A DNA stretch of 64,000 bases from Rotaria macrura (Eukaryota; Rotifera; Eurotatoria; Philodinida; Philodinidae), in assembly GCA_900239685.1 (NCBI GenBank), contig OENT01000130.1, positions 124,001 to 188,000 on the forward strand. Reading direction: 5' to 3'. Below, in pieces: positions 49,752 through 60,809 of this stretch (positions within the stretch are counted from its first letter, which is position 1; the number at the start of each line of letters is the position of its first letter). A program made the translations under genes and the position numbers. The notes under the pieces were generated by a model. The model saw nothing but the letters and a program-made list of their open reading frames with translations. It was not told where the DNA came from and did not search any database.

Positions 49752-49759
49752 TATTTATA
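49752..49759 (-). promoter_or_regulatory. TATA box of the 8-Cys protein gene
   Basis: Plus-strand TATTTATA reads TATAAATA on the minus strand, about 42 bp upstream of the ATG at 49710. Confidence 0.6.
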
Positions 49760-52700
49760 TTATTGGAGACGTTCTATGATTGTGCATTTTTTTTCGAAAT
49801 CGGTGGAGCGATAAAAGTAAATTTAGAAGCATAGCACAGCTTGCTGTATCTTTATGTAACATTTTCTGTAGGACAAGATGGTGCATCAATATACAACCAA
49901 TAAAATTAGAAACATGGCATGGGTTGTTTGATATTGATGTGCTATGGAAGAGAGACAAAACGCATCCAAGAGAGAAAAACTTTCATGGTCAAAAATAATC
50001 ACCAGCCGGTCCTTTTGCTATTCACATACCAGCTGTATGACAATAGTGATCCTTATAGAGAACCATTGTGCCAAAATACTTCGAACCGTCAAAACATTTC
50101 AATCACAAGTGCCAATACTCGATTTTCAACGGCTCAAATCTGATAAATCAAGAGAGAAAAAAAACTTTTAAAATTCCCATCGATATAAACTCATTGAATT
50201 CTATGCTTTCTGCTTTTGAATGCACAAATTTTTCAAGTGATACTACCGCCTGGATAGTGCAGGTTTGTGGGATATCCTAATATTTTCTAGTCAACATAGC
50301 ATGCTGAGCAACATGAATCTTACATGTATAATCGAAAGTATTAAAGTTGATAGACAAAGTAAATATCTCATTCTACTCTGCCGAATAGACATTATTATAA
50401 AAGAAGGGTATGATTAGAACACAACTAAACAGTAAATTCTTCAAAATGTCTCATCCATTCCAAGGTCATGATAGGAGGAAAGAAAGTTATTCTTGATCTT
50501 AGTAAACTTTAGGTAATAACTGAGAGCTTATTTTTTTAACTTATTTCTAAAATACCTATTTGCTTTTATGTAAATTCAAAATACAATCACCTCATAAATT
50601 ATCAAATACAACAAGTGCACTCAAAGCTTACGACTAAGTACTCTAGTATATATCTGTAATTGTTCATTTCATCTTTATCGAAGCTCTGATCATGCCGTTT
50701 TCTTATAAACAGAAATTAAAACGACGCAAGGCTAAACATGTGACTGATTCGTTTCGGATATTCAATCGATTTTATATGTATCAACTCTAAACTGAATGTA
50801 AGAAGAAAAAACAGTAATCATTTATGATGAATTAAATTCTGATGTTACATTTATCGATAGAAATGAAAATCGATTCTTATCATGAGACGCAACAGAAGGA
50901 TCACTTTGTTGTACTAGGTTAATCTGTAAAGAGGAATTATAAGTTGAAGAATAAAAAGGAACGTTTTAAACATACAGACAAATCATTAGACCTTTAGAAT
51001 GATCCGTTGACATGGATAGGCGTATTTACAGGCTAGTTAGCGTCTTTCCACAAGTTAATTCTTCTCTCAAATATTAACAAATGTGAACAACTTGTAAATT
51101 GTCCTATTAAACGCTTTTTCAATGAAATAATCAAGATTTCTCTTGAAGATCTTGTCTGACTGAGTTACATTTCTACTTTATTTGGACATACACTTCAAAA
51201 CTGATTTTTTAAGTCATGTTTTACTAGAACATATCCCTAGCGTTGTCTTCTATTTAGCTATTGTAAAAGATCTCGAAAGGGAACTAGAAATGTTTCATTT
51301 GCATTGATCTATTCATCCATTTTGATTCTATGTGATATTTAGATGTTGACAAGATCTTCTCTTTTATAATTAATATGCTGACTAATGATTACTAGAATAT
51401 GAGAAGACGATTTATTCTGTTGGATAGAACAACATCGACTGCATGATGCTGTTCATTAAGTAAAAATCGAATCAAATTTGAGATATCCAACATTAGAATT
51501 CCACGTCATCCTTTAAACATTCGTCAAGTTATCTAATTTCAGTTCAAGTCACTTATACCCACTATTATATGTTAACAGCTATATCACGATGTCTTGTCTT
51601 TAGAATTTTTGCCCTCCATGAGAATCAATGAAGATGTGATCGTCTGATGTTTTTGATGCAGTTTTACTACAGCAAATGTTATTCAAAGATCGATGAAATT
51701 CAGAACAAAACTAGTCGAGATAAAGAATCTACTGATCTTCCTCAATTGGCAACGAACAGTATTCTACTTTTTTGATATCATGGGATTGAAAACATGCGAT
51801 TCACAAGTAACCATAGGATGCTGATAACTGAAACGAAACTGAATAAACCATTAGCGATCAAATTCAATGAGCTAATTTTTGTTTTAGTGCATGGAAAATG
51901 ACTATTCGCAGAAAACAATTCAACTGCTACTTTTGAGAGTTTAACCTGCAAATATTGCTTTAACTAGATCTGAATCCTGAAGCTTTGTCTAATGAATCAT
52001 CGATAACAATGTATGATCTATCGTTTGCATGACTCTATTATAACATGATGGAATGTCTAGAAAATTCCTAGAATACGATTGCAGTGTGAATGAAGATTGA
52101 CGTTGTCCTATGAGTTTTCAATGAATGCCACTCAAATAAAACGAAAAAAAAAAGCAAAATGATTGATCTTAAAACTAGTTGCGTGGAAGTCGAGCGAAAG
52201 AAGATAAAACTGTGAACAATAAGAAAACGAAATTGATCTACCGAGGAAAAATCTTATTATGATACACAATTTTTCGTCTAAAGCAGTGAGTAACGAAATT
52301 CCTTTGCGTTTATTCAAAACGACAAACAAACAAATGTGAAACTTGATTCAATTGAATTGAATTGAATTAAAAGATATTTACATGTAATAGTCCGAATATT
52401 TTAGAAAAAATACCGTACACGCAAATATTGAGAAAAGGAAGAAACTTTGTTAAATTTGGTTATAAATTCATTGTTTTTGTGGCAAATAGTAGACTTGGTC
52501 AATTCATTTTCAATATTAAGAAACTATAAAAAATATGACTATGCAGCCGAGTCAAATAGATAGATATGGTTTTAGAGTTTCAAAAACCAACCTGATGTTA
52601 AACAATGCATGAAATTTCAAAAATGTTGTTTGGAAATAAAGAAAAAAAATTGTACAGTATTGTATTTCGAGTTATATTCTAGTCGAACTGTAGTACATAG

Positions 52701-53595
52701 ATCAACTACAAAGATGTTTAAACTAATTGAAGATGAATGGAATTTTAAAATACAATCCTTTGATAAACTTCGATTCAAGCATTTCTAAACACATGACAAC
52801 TCTTTGTAAACACGGATTACTCGATTCTGTTGTATTTAACATTCAGAAATTCGAATTTTCATGTCAACAAAAGTAATTCGATGAGTAGATCGTTATTATT
52901 TAAATATTTACAGCAGTATGTCTACAGATAGCTGGTATTTCAAAGTATTCAAAGCATGAAAGATTATTATCTTACAATCACAGACTTTCTCTGAAGTATC
53001 GTGAGAAAGTTGTTCGTTTAAAATTTAAGTTTATAAAAGAAAAACGACGATGGCTCTGCTTATGAAAAGACAAAAAAAGTGTGAAACATCTGAGAGAAAT
53101 ATAACTTATGAAAACGAACCAACCATGTATCAGATTCTTTCGAATGACAACATCAGTCCGTGTTGAAGATATCCTCGATTTTTCTTGTCTTCTATATTAG
53201 AAATACCATGGTATTGTACTAGACATTGTTATTTTAATAGAAATCTATTCAGTTTGCATTTGATAATTTTAGAGAGTGTGTTGAATAAATCACATGTGCT
53301 TACATTGACACTATTAATTACCTATTTCAATACAAAAACACGTTTCTCTTTCCTTATTTTTTTCTAGTTTTCATCGAAAGAAACAGCCAAGATCGAACAT
53401 AACCTAGGTTGATAAACATATAATAGATAAATGGATATAAATATAAAAGTTAGATGATTTTTGACTTTCTCGAGTCGTTACTCTTTTTGTCAAAGAACTG
53501 TTCATAGCTCTTTCATTCAACATTTTCTTCGGCACTAATGCGAATGGGACATATGAGAAATGATTGTATTAGACAGAAAGAAATGCATTCATGTG
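49760..53595. other. Non-coding stretch
   Basis: Nearly 4 kb with no supported gene. Several overlapping plus frames at 49780-50280 are open together in slightly GC-richer DNA but carry no domain. A short repeat of ATTGA units lies at about 52347-52368. Confidence 0.45.
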
Positions 53596-53599
53596 TATA
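53596..53599. repeat. TATA target-site duplication, left
   Basis: TATA directly precedes the TGTCG end of the Ginger-like element and is repeated at 56030-56033 after its other end. Confidence 0.65.
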
Positions 53600-53687
53600 T
53601 GTCGTAGGACAAATTAAAATCCAGTTCAGTTTTAAATCGAACTAGGAAAGATTGAAATTTTAATTATTCCTAGTTGATTTTAAAATT
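53600..53687 (+). repeat. Left terminal inverted repeat
   Basis: 88 bp, matching the reverse complement of 55942-56029 with 2 mismatches. It contains CTAGTT motifs. Immediately after an N at 53688 its inner part is repeated in inverted orientation, forming a near-perfect palindrome. Confidence 0.85.
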
Positions 53688-53910
53688 NAATTTTAAAATC
53701 AACTAGGAATAATTAAAATTTTAATCCGAACTATCCATAACTGACTAGTTCATAATGAAATATTTTGATCTCAACTAGTTCAGATTGAAATGTGTAAAAT
53801 TAAAACTTCTATGCACAAGTAAATAACTGAATACAATTCGAAATGGTTGGGTCTTTGTTGTTGAAAGTTAAAATAGTAAATTCAACAAAAGTCATAAGTG
53901 TCTTAACAAA

Positions 53911-55713
53911 ATGGAGCAAGCATTCTACACGAAAGTGACCGAGTTCGTGACAACACTCAGTGCGAAAAAGAAGAGCAAATATTTGATTAAGACGGAGATT
54001 TACAATCAAGTTATGGAGATTCTGAAGGGCGTCGAAGCAAAAAACCAGGCACAGTTTAAATTTTGGGCAAAGAAGCACTTTGATTTGGTGAAAATAGGTG
54101 AACTAGATATTTTGTACTCAGTGAAAAAAAAATTACCCGTGGTGACATTTGAAAATTTATTTGAAAAAATCAATGAATGCCATACAGTTGTTGGGCACTT
54201 GGGCAGAGACAAAACTTGGCACGAAGTAAGCTTAGATGCTCATACGAAGTTCATGAATTATTTCTTCGTTTCTAATCTAAGATTAATCGTCGTTATTCTT
54301 TCGTTCCACTTAAAACTGTGACAATTTTCATGGGATTATGCGACCATTGTGCCAGTCGAAAGATTTTTCCAAAGTCAGTTACTGGAAAACCAATAATATC
54401 GGTTGGATTTATGACAAGAATGCAAATTGATTTAGTAGATATGAGAAGTGTTGAACACAATGGTTTTAAGTGGATATTTCACGCAAAAGATCATTTTTCA
54501 AAATATTCTTGGCTTTATCCATTAGCGTCAAAAGAAGCAATTAATGTTGCCGGAATATTAAGATCTATTTTTTATCAATTTGGACCGCCGAGAATATTAC
54601 AGTCGGACAACGGCCGTGAATTTGTAGCCAAAGTCATTATTGATTTAACAAAATTATGGCCAGGATTGCTCATAATCAATGGACGACCGAGACATCCTCA
54701 ATCACAAGGACTGGTCGAAAGAGGCAATGCTGTCGTGCAGCAATCATTGGGCAAATGGTTAGATGCAAATGTTACTACTGATTGACCATCGGGACTTGGT
54801 CCTGTTATGTTTGCCATGAATACAAGTGTATCTCGAACCATTAATCAAACACCTTTCGAAGTTGTTTTCGGACAACAACCACGGACGGACGACCACGCTT
54901 GGAAATGCATTGAAACTCATTTGAAAAGCAAGCAACCGGTCGAACCAAGTCATGTTATACTTGAAGAAGACTTACCAGCTGATATATTTGAAATGATAAA
55001 ACAAGTAGATGATATTGAAGATTCACCGATTGATCCACAAACGAACAATTCTAATGAAGAACCAGAAGATATCAATAGAACATCAACGACCAATACGAGT
55101 GATCAACAAACACAGAACAATGAAGAAGAGATACGTTCAGATTTCCACATTGATCATGAAGAACTTGTCAATTCGACCAACTGCTTGTCCAATGTTCTTG
55201 AATCGAAATCTGAATCCATTGCTGTTAATCGTCACAAACGCATCCGTGAACACGCAGAAGAATGTTACTTGAACAATGCTCATTCACAATTCACTAAATA
55301 TATTAGTAAGTGTTCTAAAAGACAACGAACTTATCATGTTGGAGATATTGTTGGCTTGAAAGTATCCGATGTTGATCGCACAAATACTTCTTCGACGATA
55401 CTTCCATGCAAAATAGTTGATTCCAAAGATCAAGATGGTGAAGTTTTCTATACTGTTGCAACCATGAACGGTACCATAAAAGAAACTTTCCAAGCAACAG
55501 TTTTTCTAGACATGACAGCATCCAATTTCACAGCATTACGAATTCTCAACACTGATTCATTAACTTCTATTACCTTCATACAAGCGTGTCAAATTTATAC
55601 AAATTTCAAATCGGCTGATACATGTAAATGTACCGGTTATTGTGACACGAATCGATGTCAATGTAAGAAAAAAGATCGAAAATGTTGTACTAAATGTCAT
55701 GGTGGTAACAGTT
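53911..55713 (+). pseudogene. Ginger-like integrase, frameshifted with in-frame stop
   Basis: From an ATG at 53911 the first frame runs to about 54255 and includes the His pair of an HHCC zinc finger (CHTVVGH). A frameshift between about 54255 and 54318 moves the coding sense to another frame, which continues with the CDHC half of the finger. The rve catalytic core follows: Asp in MQIDLVDM, Asp in LQSDNG and Glu in HPQSQGLVERG, with 36 residues between the last two. A TGA at 54783-54785 stands where Trp (TGG) is expected; the same frame then resumes. After an acidic linker there is an SH3-like segment (YHVGDIVGLKV) and a Cys-rich tail (CKCTGYCDTNRCQC...CCTKCH) that runs into the N gap. At least two inactivating changes make it non-functional. 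Confidence 0.85.
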
Positions 55714-55853
55714 NNNNNNNNNNNNNNNNNNNNNNNNNNNNNNNNNNNNNNNNNNNNNNNNNNNNNNNNNNNNNNNNNNNNNNNNNNNNNNNNNNNNNNN
55801 NNNNNNNNNNNNNNNNNNNNNNNNNNNNNNNNNNNNNNNNNNNNNNNNNNNNN
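55714..55853. other. Assembly gap (140 N)
   Basis: A run of 140 N inside the Ginger-like element, directly after the Cys-rich tail and before the palindromic right end. Strong palindromes here and at 53688 (a single N) probably hindered sequencing or assembly. Confidence 0.98.
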
Positions 55854-55941
55854 AAATTTTAATTATTCCTAGTTGATTTTAAATTTTTATCTCAACTAGT
55901 TGATATTGAAATGCATTGTGAAGTGAACTAGTTGACTTTAC

Positions 55942-56029
55942 AATTTTAAAATCAACTAGGAATAATTAAAATTTCAATCTGTCCTAGTTCGATTTAAAAC
56001 TGTACTGGATTTTAATTTGTCCTACGACA
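55942..56029 (-). repeat. Right terminal inverted repeat
   Basis: 88 bp, the inverted partner of 53600-53687 with 2 mismatches, ending GTCCTACGACA before the TATA duplication at 56030-56033. Confidence 0.85.
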
Positions 56030-56033
56030 TATA

Positions 56034-57060
56034 TTTCCTCTAATTTGATTGCGTGTCATCAGATTTTATTCCTCTATATGATTTTGCTCATGCATTATTT
56101 GTAACAATCCAAGCAGATCATTTATATACTCATAACAGTGTTGTCCTGACGACCCTATTTCTGTTGTTATTATGACGTTGCTTTTATGCTGTTTTTTTTC
56201 TACGCTTTATGTTGTTGTTATTAGTAGCTTGAAATTTATTCACTATTAACGGATCTGTTCTCTCTTTAGAAACGACTAACCAAACACTGTACAGATGAGA
56301 TTTTCGATATAGAAAAAAGCATTAGCTGTAACGATGTTTTTACACGCTCTGTCATTAGAAATCGTCACGCTATTCTGTTCGAATAGAAGTGTTTTCCCTT
56401 TTAGTGTACCCTGTCATAATTTAATTTTGTTATATAAGACGGATTGGTTATTTATTTTTCAACTTCATAGGATAGAGAATTTTTAATTTACGACGTCAAT
56501 CACTGACGATAAAGGGTTTTAATACTCGTTTCTTGATCTTAGAATTGATTCTTCACTTTATGACAGTCATTATATTTTGATCTTCACGACGAGTTACGCA
56601 TTATACTTTCCATTAAGTGAAAATACAAAGTAGTCTGTTCGTTGCTGAATGCTCTTATTAAATCATGATGATTCACTAGATAGAAAGATAGATCTTTGTG
56701 CGATTCCATGTTGCCAAGAATCACATTGATATTGGTATAATTAACATTACGAAATAAAATTCACTTGACAAGGTAACGTAGATAAGGAACATATGGTGTA
56801 TTACCCATGAGTTATCAACACTGACTCATCTTCTTGAATGTACCAACATGCTCTAAGAGGATGGACACAACAGCAAATAAAAATAGCAAAGTTGTTTTAT
56901 CACGAAGTATGCTTATAGTTATCTTCGTCAAAGAAAACCAAGGAAGAAAATACTAGACTTTCTGTGATTTTAAGATTAAAAGATACTTTATATAGTTATT
57001 TGATAGCCAGTTGATAATTTAGAGTCGTTAGATAAGTTCGCGTTTCGAAAATAAGAACGA
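56034..57060. other. Intergenic
   Basis: AT-rich DNA between the transposon and the 3CxxC gene. No gene or structured repeat was recognised. Confidence 0.5.
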
Positions 57061-57070
57061 TATATAAATA
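57061..57070 (+). promoter_or_regulatory. TATA box of the 3CxxC gene
   Basis: TATATAAATA about 95 bp before the ATG at 57162, predicting a 5' UTR of roughly 65 nt. Confidence 0.5.
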
Positions 57071-57161
57071 CGTAAATATGCAGTCATTTTTTTATTGATT
57101 CAATTTCTTACGTGAATGATTTTTTTTCTTTAACATTTCTGATCGATCAAAACACGTAGAA

Positions 57162-57774
57162 ATGTCGTTTATTGAGTGGCAAGATGAATTCTACGAAACC
57201 TTCGAAGATTCCCCTGATCAATGGACTCTGTATTATATCCATCCAAATGATCTCAATCTACAAAATAGATTGAAATCGAAATCTACAATGCAATTTACTG
57301 GTTATGCACAGTGAGACAATTATTGATTCATTCGTATATTCTTGACATGAGTGTTTTTTCGTCTACTCAAGTTTTACCTGTAACCGATGTTTGCATCACT
57401 GGTCATCAGGCAAAGCTAATGTGGCATTTTACTATCCACGAAAAGAAGAACGATTGGGAAGAATCGGAATTCGCCTCTTCGGTCAAATATGTTTGAGATG
57501 TATTCGCGGTGGATCGTTTGTCGAAGCACGTTTCGGTAGTGACAAAATAAATTCATTTATTTCCAAACTTAAGGAACGAATTGATCGCGATATCTACGGA
57601 AAGCCTAGAAAAGTATCGAAAGGAAAAAAAATCAGCGACGAGCATAAATGGAATGGACCTCACATACGTAATCTTTGTGAAGCATGTCATCTTGGCATCT
57701 GTGAATGGGGAGATAAAAATAAAATCGATATTATCAGTAACCCGGTCAAACAAACAGATGGTAAGATCCTGTAA
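57162..57774 (+). CDS. 3CxxC-type zinc-ribbon protein (RTP-like)
   Basis: Exons 57162-57310 and 57372-57774 are joined in phase 2 across a 61-nt intron (GTGAGA...CAAG), giving 183 residues. The splice restores FTGYAHFTCNRCLHHWSSGK, the hallmark start of the 3CxxC zinc domain. The three pairs are C53/C56, C90/C93 (FGQICLRC) and C152/C155 (LCEACH), with WSS after the first pair as in the family. Vertebrate members are receptor-transporting proteins (RTPs) that help odorant and taste GPCRs reach the cell surface, where a C-terminal membrane anchor matters. No such anchor is visible here. A GTAAGA donor at 57761 could splice on to another exon, for example after TTGCAG at 58380, so the C-terminus is uncertain. 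Confidence 0.83.
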
Positions 57775-59675
57775 AATCAAACGAAAATCATGACCTCAGA
57801 AGTCATACTCTGAGAACAAATTGATGGACGATTTCTGAAACTGCGATTTTTTTGTACAATTTCATCTGCTCGTAAAAGATTTATTGTCTGTTTTTTGACC
57901 GAGTTAGCTGCTAAAAATTAAAATTCTGCATTTTTTTGTATCTACTAGTTAGTTCTCGAATAAATGAGATAGAAAAAAATTCATAAATATCGAATATTCA
58001 CTAAAGTAGAGTGTTAATATAGATGATTGAAGTTAATTTCACCCATATTGGTATACAAGACTCATTAAAAATATAACTATTCATTTAATGATACAAGGAC
58101 ATCACATTTAACTCTCTTGTTCTCCTAAGTTTGCTTCCATACTTGATTAAAATATACGCATTTATTGGGTAGTCCTATAAATATAATACATGGCATGACT
58201 ATTTTATGACACCACTCTCTATGTGACGTCAGTCAAATTGGAAAAATTTGAATGTTTCTTTTAGTTTGATTATAGTGTTTTCTACTAAATAATGTTATAT
58301 GATTTCCGAAAACTTTCACTGTATCTAATCAATAAAGACTTTTGACAGTCAGTATAATCACATTGTTTTTCTATTTGCAGCTAGCCTATAGCAGTGTGAC
58401 TCATTCTTTTTGGTTACTTACGTGTTTATATTTCTGCATTTCAATAACCCTTCATGAGATAAAATGTATACTCAAGTATATCTAATCTCGTTTTTTTACC
58501 AGTTTTAATTATCCAACATGACTGTCATTTCGCTGGAAGCATAAGAGAATACTTTCAAATACTTCGTTTGTTCTTTTAGTGCATCATAACGAAAGAAATG
58601 AAGTCAACATTCAATGCCAATGGAAAAAAATCACAATAACTCTACAATACGACGTAGGATACATTAAGTTATAAAAATCGATTTTATTGATAAGATAATT
58701 CTAGAGGATCAAGTTTAGCTGGTTACTAGAATTTCATAGTATCGTAATCAACGTTACATGGAAAACGCAGGTAATGCACATACATTTTTTCAACTTCCAA
58801 CGAATGTATCTCCATGATCATAGAGGAAAAGACTTGTTATTTTTAACCAATATGTACCTAAACAAATTCTATAATACTTCAAAGCTTGAGCCTTAGCTGT
58901 CTATCTGTTTGGATTTCATGAGTAAGATGCTGGTCGAAAACGCAAAAAAAAGGCCCTCAGCTCTTGGTAAGTGCGACAGAAGTGATAAACCCTACGAAAT
59001 ACACGTAAGTGAAGTTAGCACCAGATTCGCGTATGCAACTGTGCTGATTCTAGAACCAGTTGTGCCAGATGCAGAATTTTTAGTTCTATCGAATGGTGTA
59101 ACTTTCAGAGAGGGTCATCGGACAAAAAACGGGTTTTCTACCTTAAATACTCATACAAATCAATTATTCGGGCGGCACTTCTGATAATTTAAGCGGTTTT
59201 ATTTAATGAAGCAAAAGTCTATCAGAAGCTAACTGATATCCTAACAGGTTTTTGGAAGCTCAACAACTTTTGAATGCAATCTTGATTTGAATTCTTCGTT
59301 CTTTCCTGTAAAAATGATTTGCTTCTAGTCACTTAAAAAAAATTAAAGTTTTTTGAAATTCCGTAACGGTTACTTTTTGTGATACAACTCTGCTGCAGTT
59401 GAAGAGAAATAGATGACATTTTTATTGGTGACAGATCTCAACAAGCTCTATTTCTGATAAAAATCTTCGAAAGTTTGCTTACATTACAAAGAAGTTACAA
59501 AGACTACAATCTCAAACAATGAAATTCCGGGTTCAGTGTTAATTGGCCAAAAGTAAAAAGATTGATTGGCGAAATCCCAAAATAAAATATCGAATGCACA
59601 AAATCTCGAAGGATAAAAAATTGAAATCAAAAACAAAATAATCGCGAAGAAGCGAAATCTCGAAAATGTAAACAG
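57775..59675. other. Intergenic with a GC-richer open frame
   Basis: Mostly AT-rich. A plus frame at about 58918-59184 (ATG, 88 residues) is noticeably richer in G+C and includes LEPVVPDAEFLVLSNGV, faintly like the EP...DEFLVLASDG motif of PP2C phosphatases. Its other motifs are absent, so I do not call a phosphatase. A possible last exon of the 3CxxC gene may start at 58381. Confidence 0.35.
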
Positions 59676-59975
59676 TCAAATTACTTGAAGTACTTGATAG
59701 ATACATGGTTTATTGATGATAAGTATGTTAATTAGTAAACAAATAGTAAAAATATAGGTGATGTAAAAAATGACTATGATGCGGTGCTTTACAGCGTGAA
59801 TAAGAACTGTAAAAATATAACTCAAAAGAAAAATTAATAGAACTAAATTCATAAGAGTAAAGACACTATTAGTTAAATATTTATTTTTTCGATTTCGTGT
59901 CCTTTGCCACAACGATGGATTCAGAAGATATTCTTTAAAATCATTTTCTGAATTTTCAAATCTTGATGATAAATT
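59676..59975 (-). CDS. Possible terminal exon of a small membrane protein
   Basis: On the minus strand an acceptor-like CTTAG ends at 59976 and is followed by 99 open codons to the stop at 59676. The frame has a polar start, a basic patch (QRTRNRKNK) and then two hydrophobic segments (LVLLIFLLSYIFTVLI and IIVIFYITYIFTICLL), as in a hairpin membrane protein. A stronger acceptor (CTTTGTATCTCTTTCAG) lies at 60007, with an ATG shortly after in another frame. AT-rich DNA readily yields hydrophobic frames, so this is weak. No family is recognised. Confidence 0.25.
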   Translation of the reverse strand, partial: NLSSRFENSENDFKEYLLNPSLWQRTRNRKNKYLTNSVFTLMNLVLLIFLLSYIFTVLIHAVKHRIIVIFYITYIFTICLLINILIINKPCIYQVLQVI

Positions 59976-60006
59976 CTAAGCCGCTGTTCCATAACAGTAG
60001 TTTTTT

Positions 60007-60809
60007 CTGAAAGAGATACAAAGAAAAAGACGAACTAATCACAGATGAGTCATCAGCCATCCAACATTAGTTGTTTCTCAAAATTTTCGAGATTTTTCCT
60101 TTCGATCAATTACCATGTCCCCAAATTCTGTAACGCTTGACAGTGCCGTTATGTGTCTGGTACGTAGTGTATTATTATTTCAAACTTAGCTTCATCACTA
60201 CTCACATTCATATCCACTCGTATTGAATCCATCACAAGTTTCTGTGAATTCTTTTGAAATAATCTTTCATTGTTAAACGTGTTCGATGAACACACCTCCA
60301 TGGGAAAGGACTAGGTAAAAAATTCACGATCACAATGTGCAAATAGTGTCCATGTCAATTGAATACATGGAGACGGCATCATAAGTCTTATTACATTCAA
60401 GAGTTATCTGTTTCGGTGTTGATATTACAAAATCATGCTATCAGTGTTCAACTGTTAAAAGTAGTCTTCTCGTCTCATATGTGGGTGTAAATTGATTGAA
60501 AATAACATATACGCTTTGAGACAAGAAGATGTTGTGTATAGTCGATGTGAAATAACTATATGAATCAGATCTCTGAATTGAAAATAATTTTTGCATATCT
60601 CATTAAGAAAGTTCTGTTCCATTCATTTATTTATGATTGTCTTTCCATTATTAGATTAATGAATTGATATTCAGTGAAATTTTTTCACCATTTTCAAGAC
60701 GAGCTCATGTGTACTTTGAGAAAGAACTTAATATTCATCAGTTCAAAATTATTTAAATATGAATGAATTCAGTCATTTTTAGTCTCCTAAAGAATAAAGT
60801 TTAGAATAG
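60007..60809. other. Intergenic
   Basis: AT-rich DNA downstream of the third GPCR. No gene, repeat or clear poly(A) signal was recognised. Confidence 0.5.

Larger units (their letters stand above)
53600..56029 (+). mobile_element. Ginger-like (integrase-type) DNA transposon, degraded
   Basis: The element is bounded by 88-bp terminal inverted repeats starting TGTCGTAGGAC and by 4-bp TATA duplications. It encodes a retroviral-type DDE integrase rather than a cut-and-paste transposase of the usual kinds. TGTNR ends, 4-bp duplications and a lone integrase are the described features of Ginger1 transposons. There is no reverse transcriptase, gag or LTR. The coding frame is broken (see its own entry), so this copy is inactive. 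A 140-base run of N (55714-55853) hides the end of the gene and the start of the right terminal region; the true length is unknown if the gap size is nominal. Confidence 0.8.
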
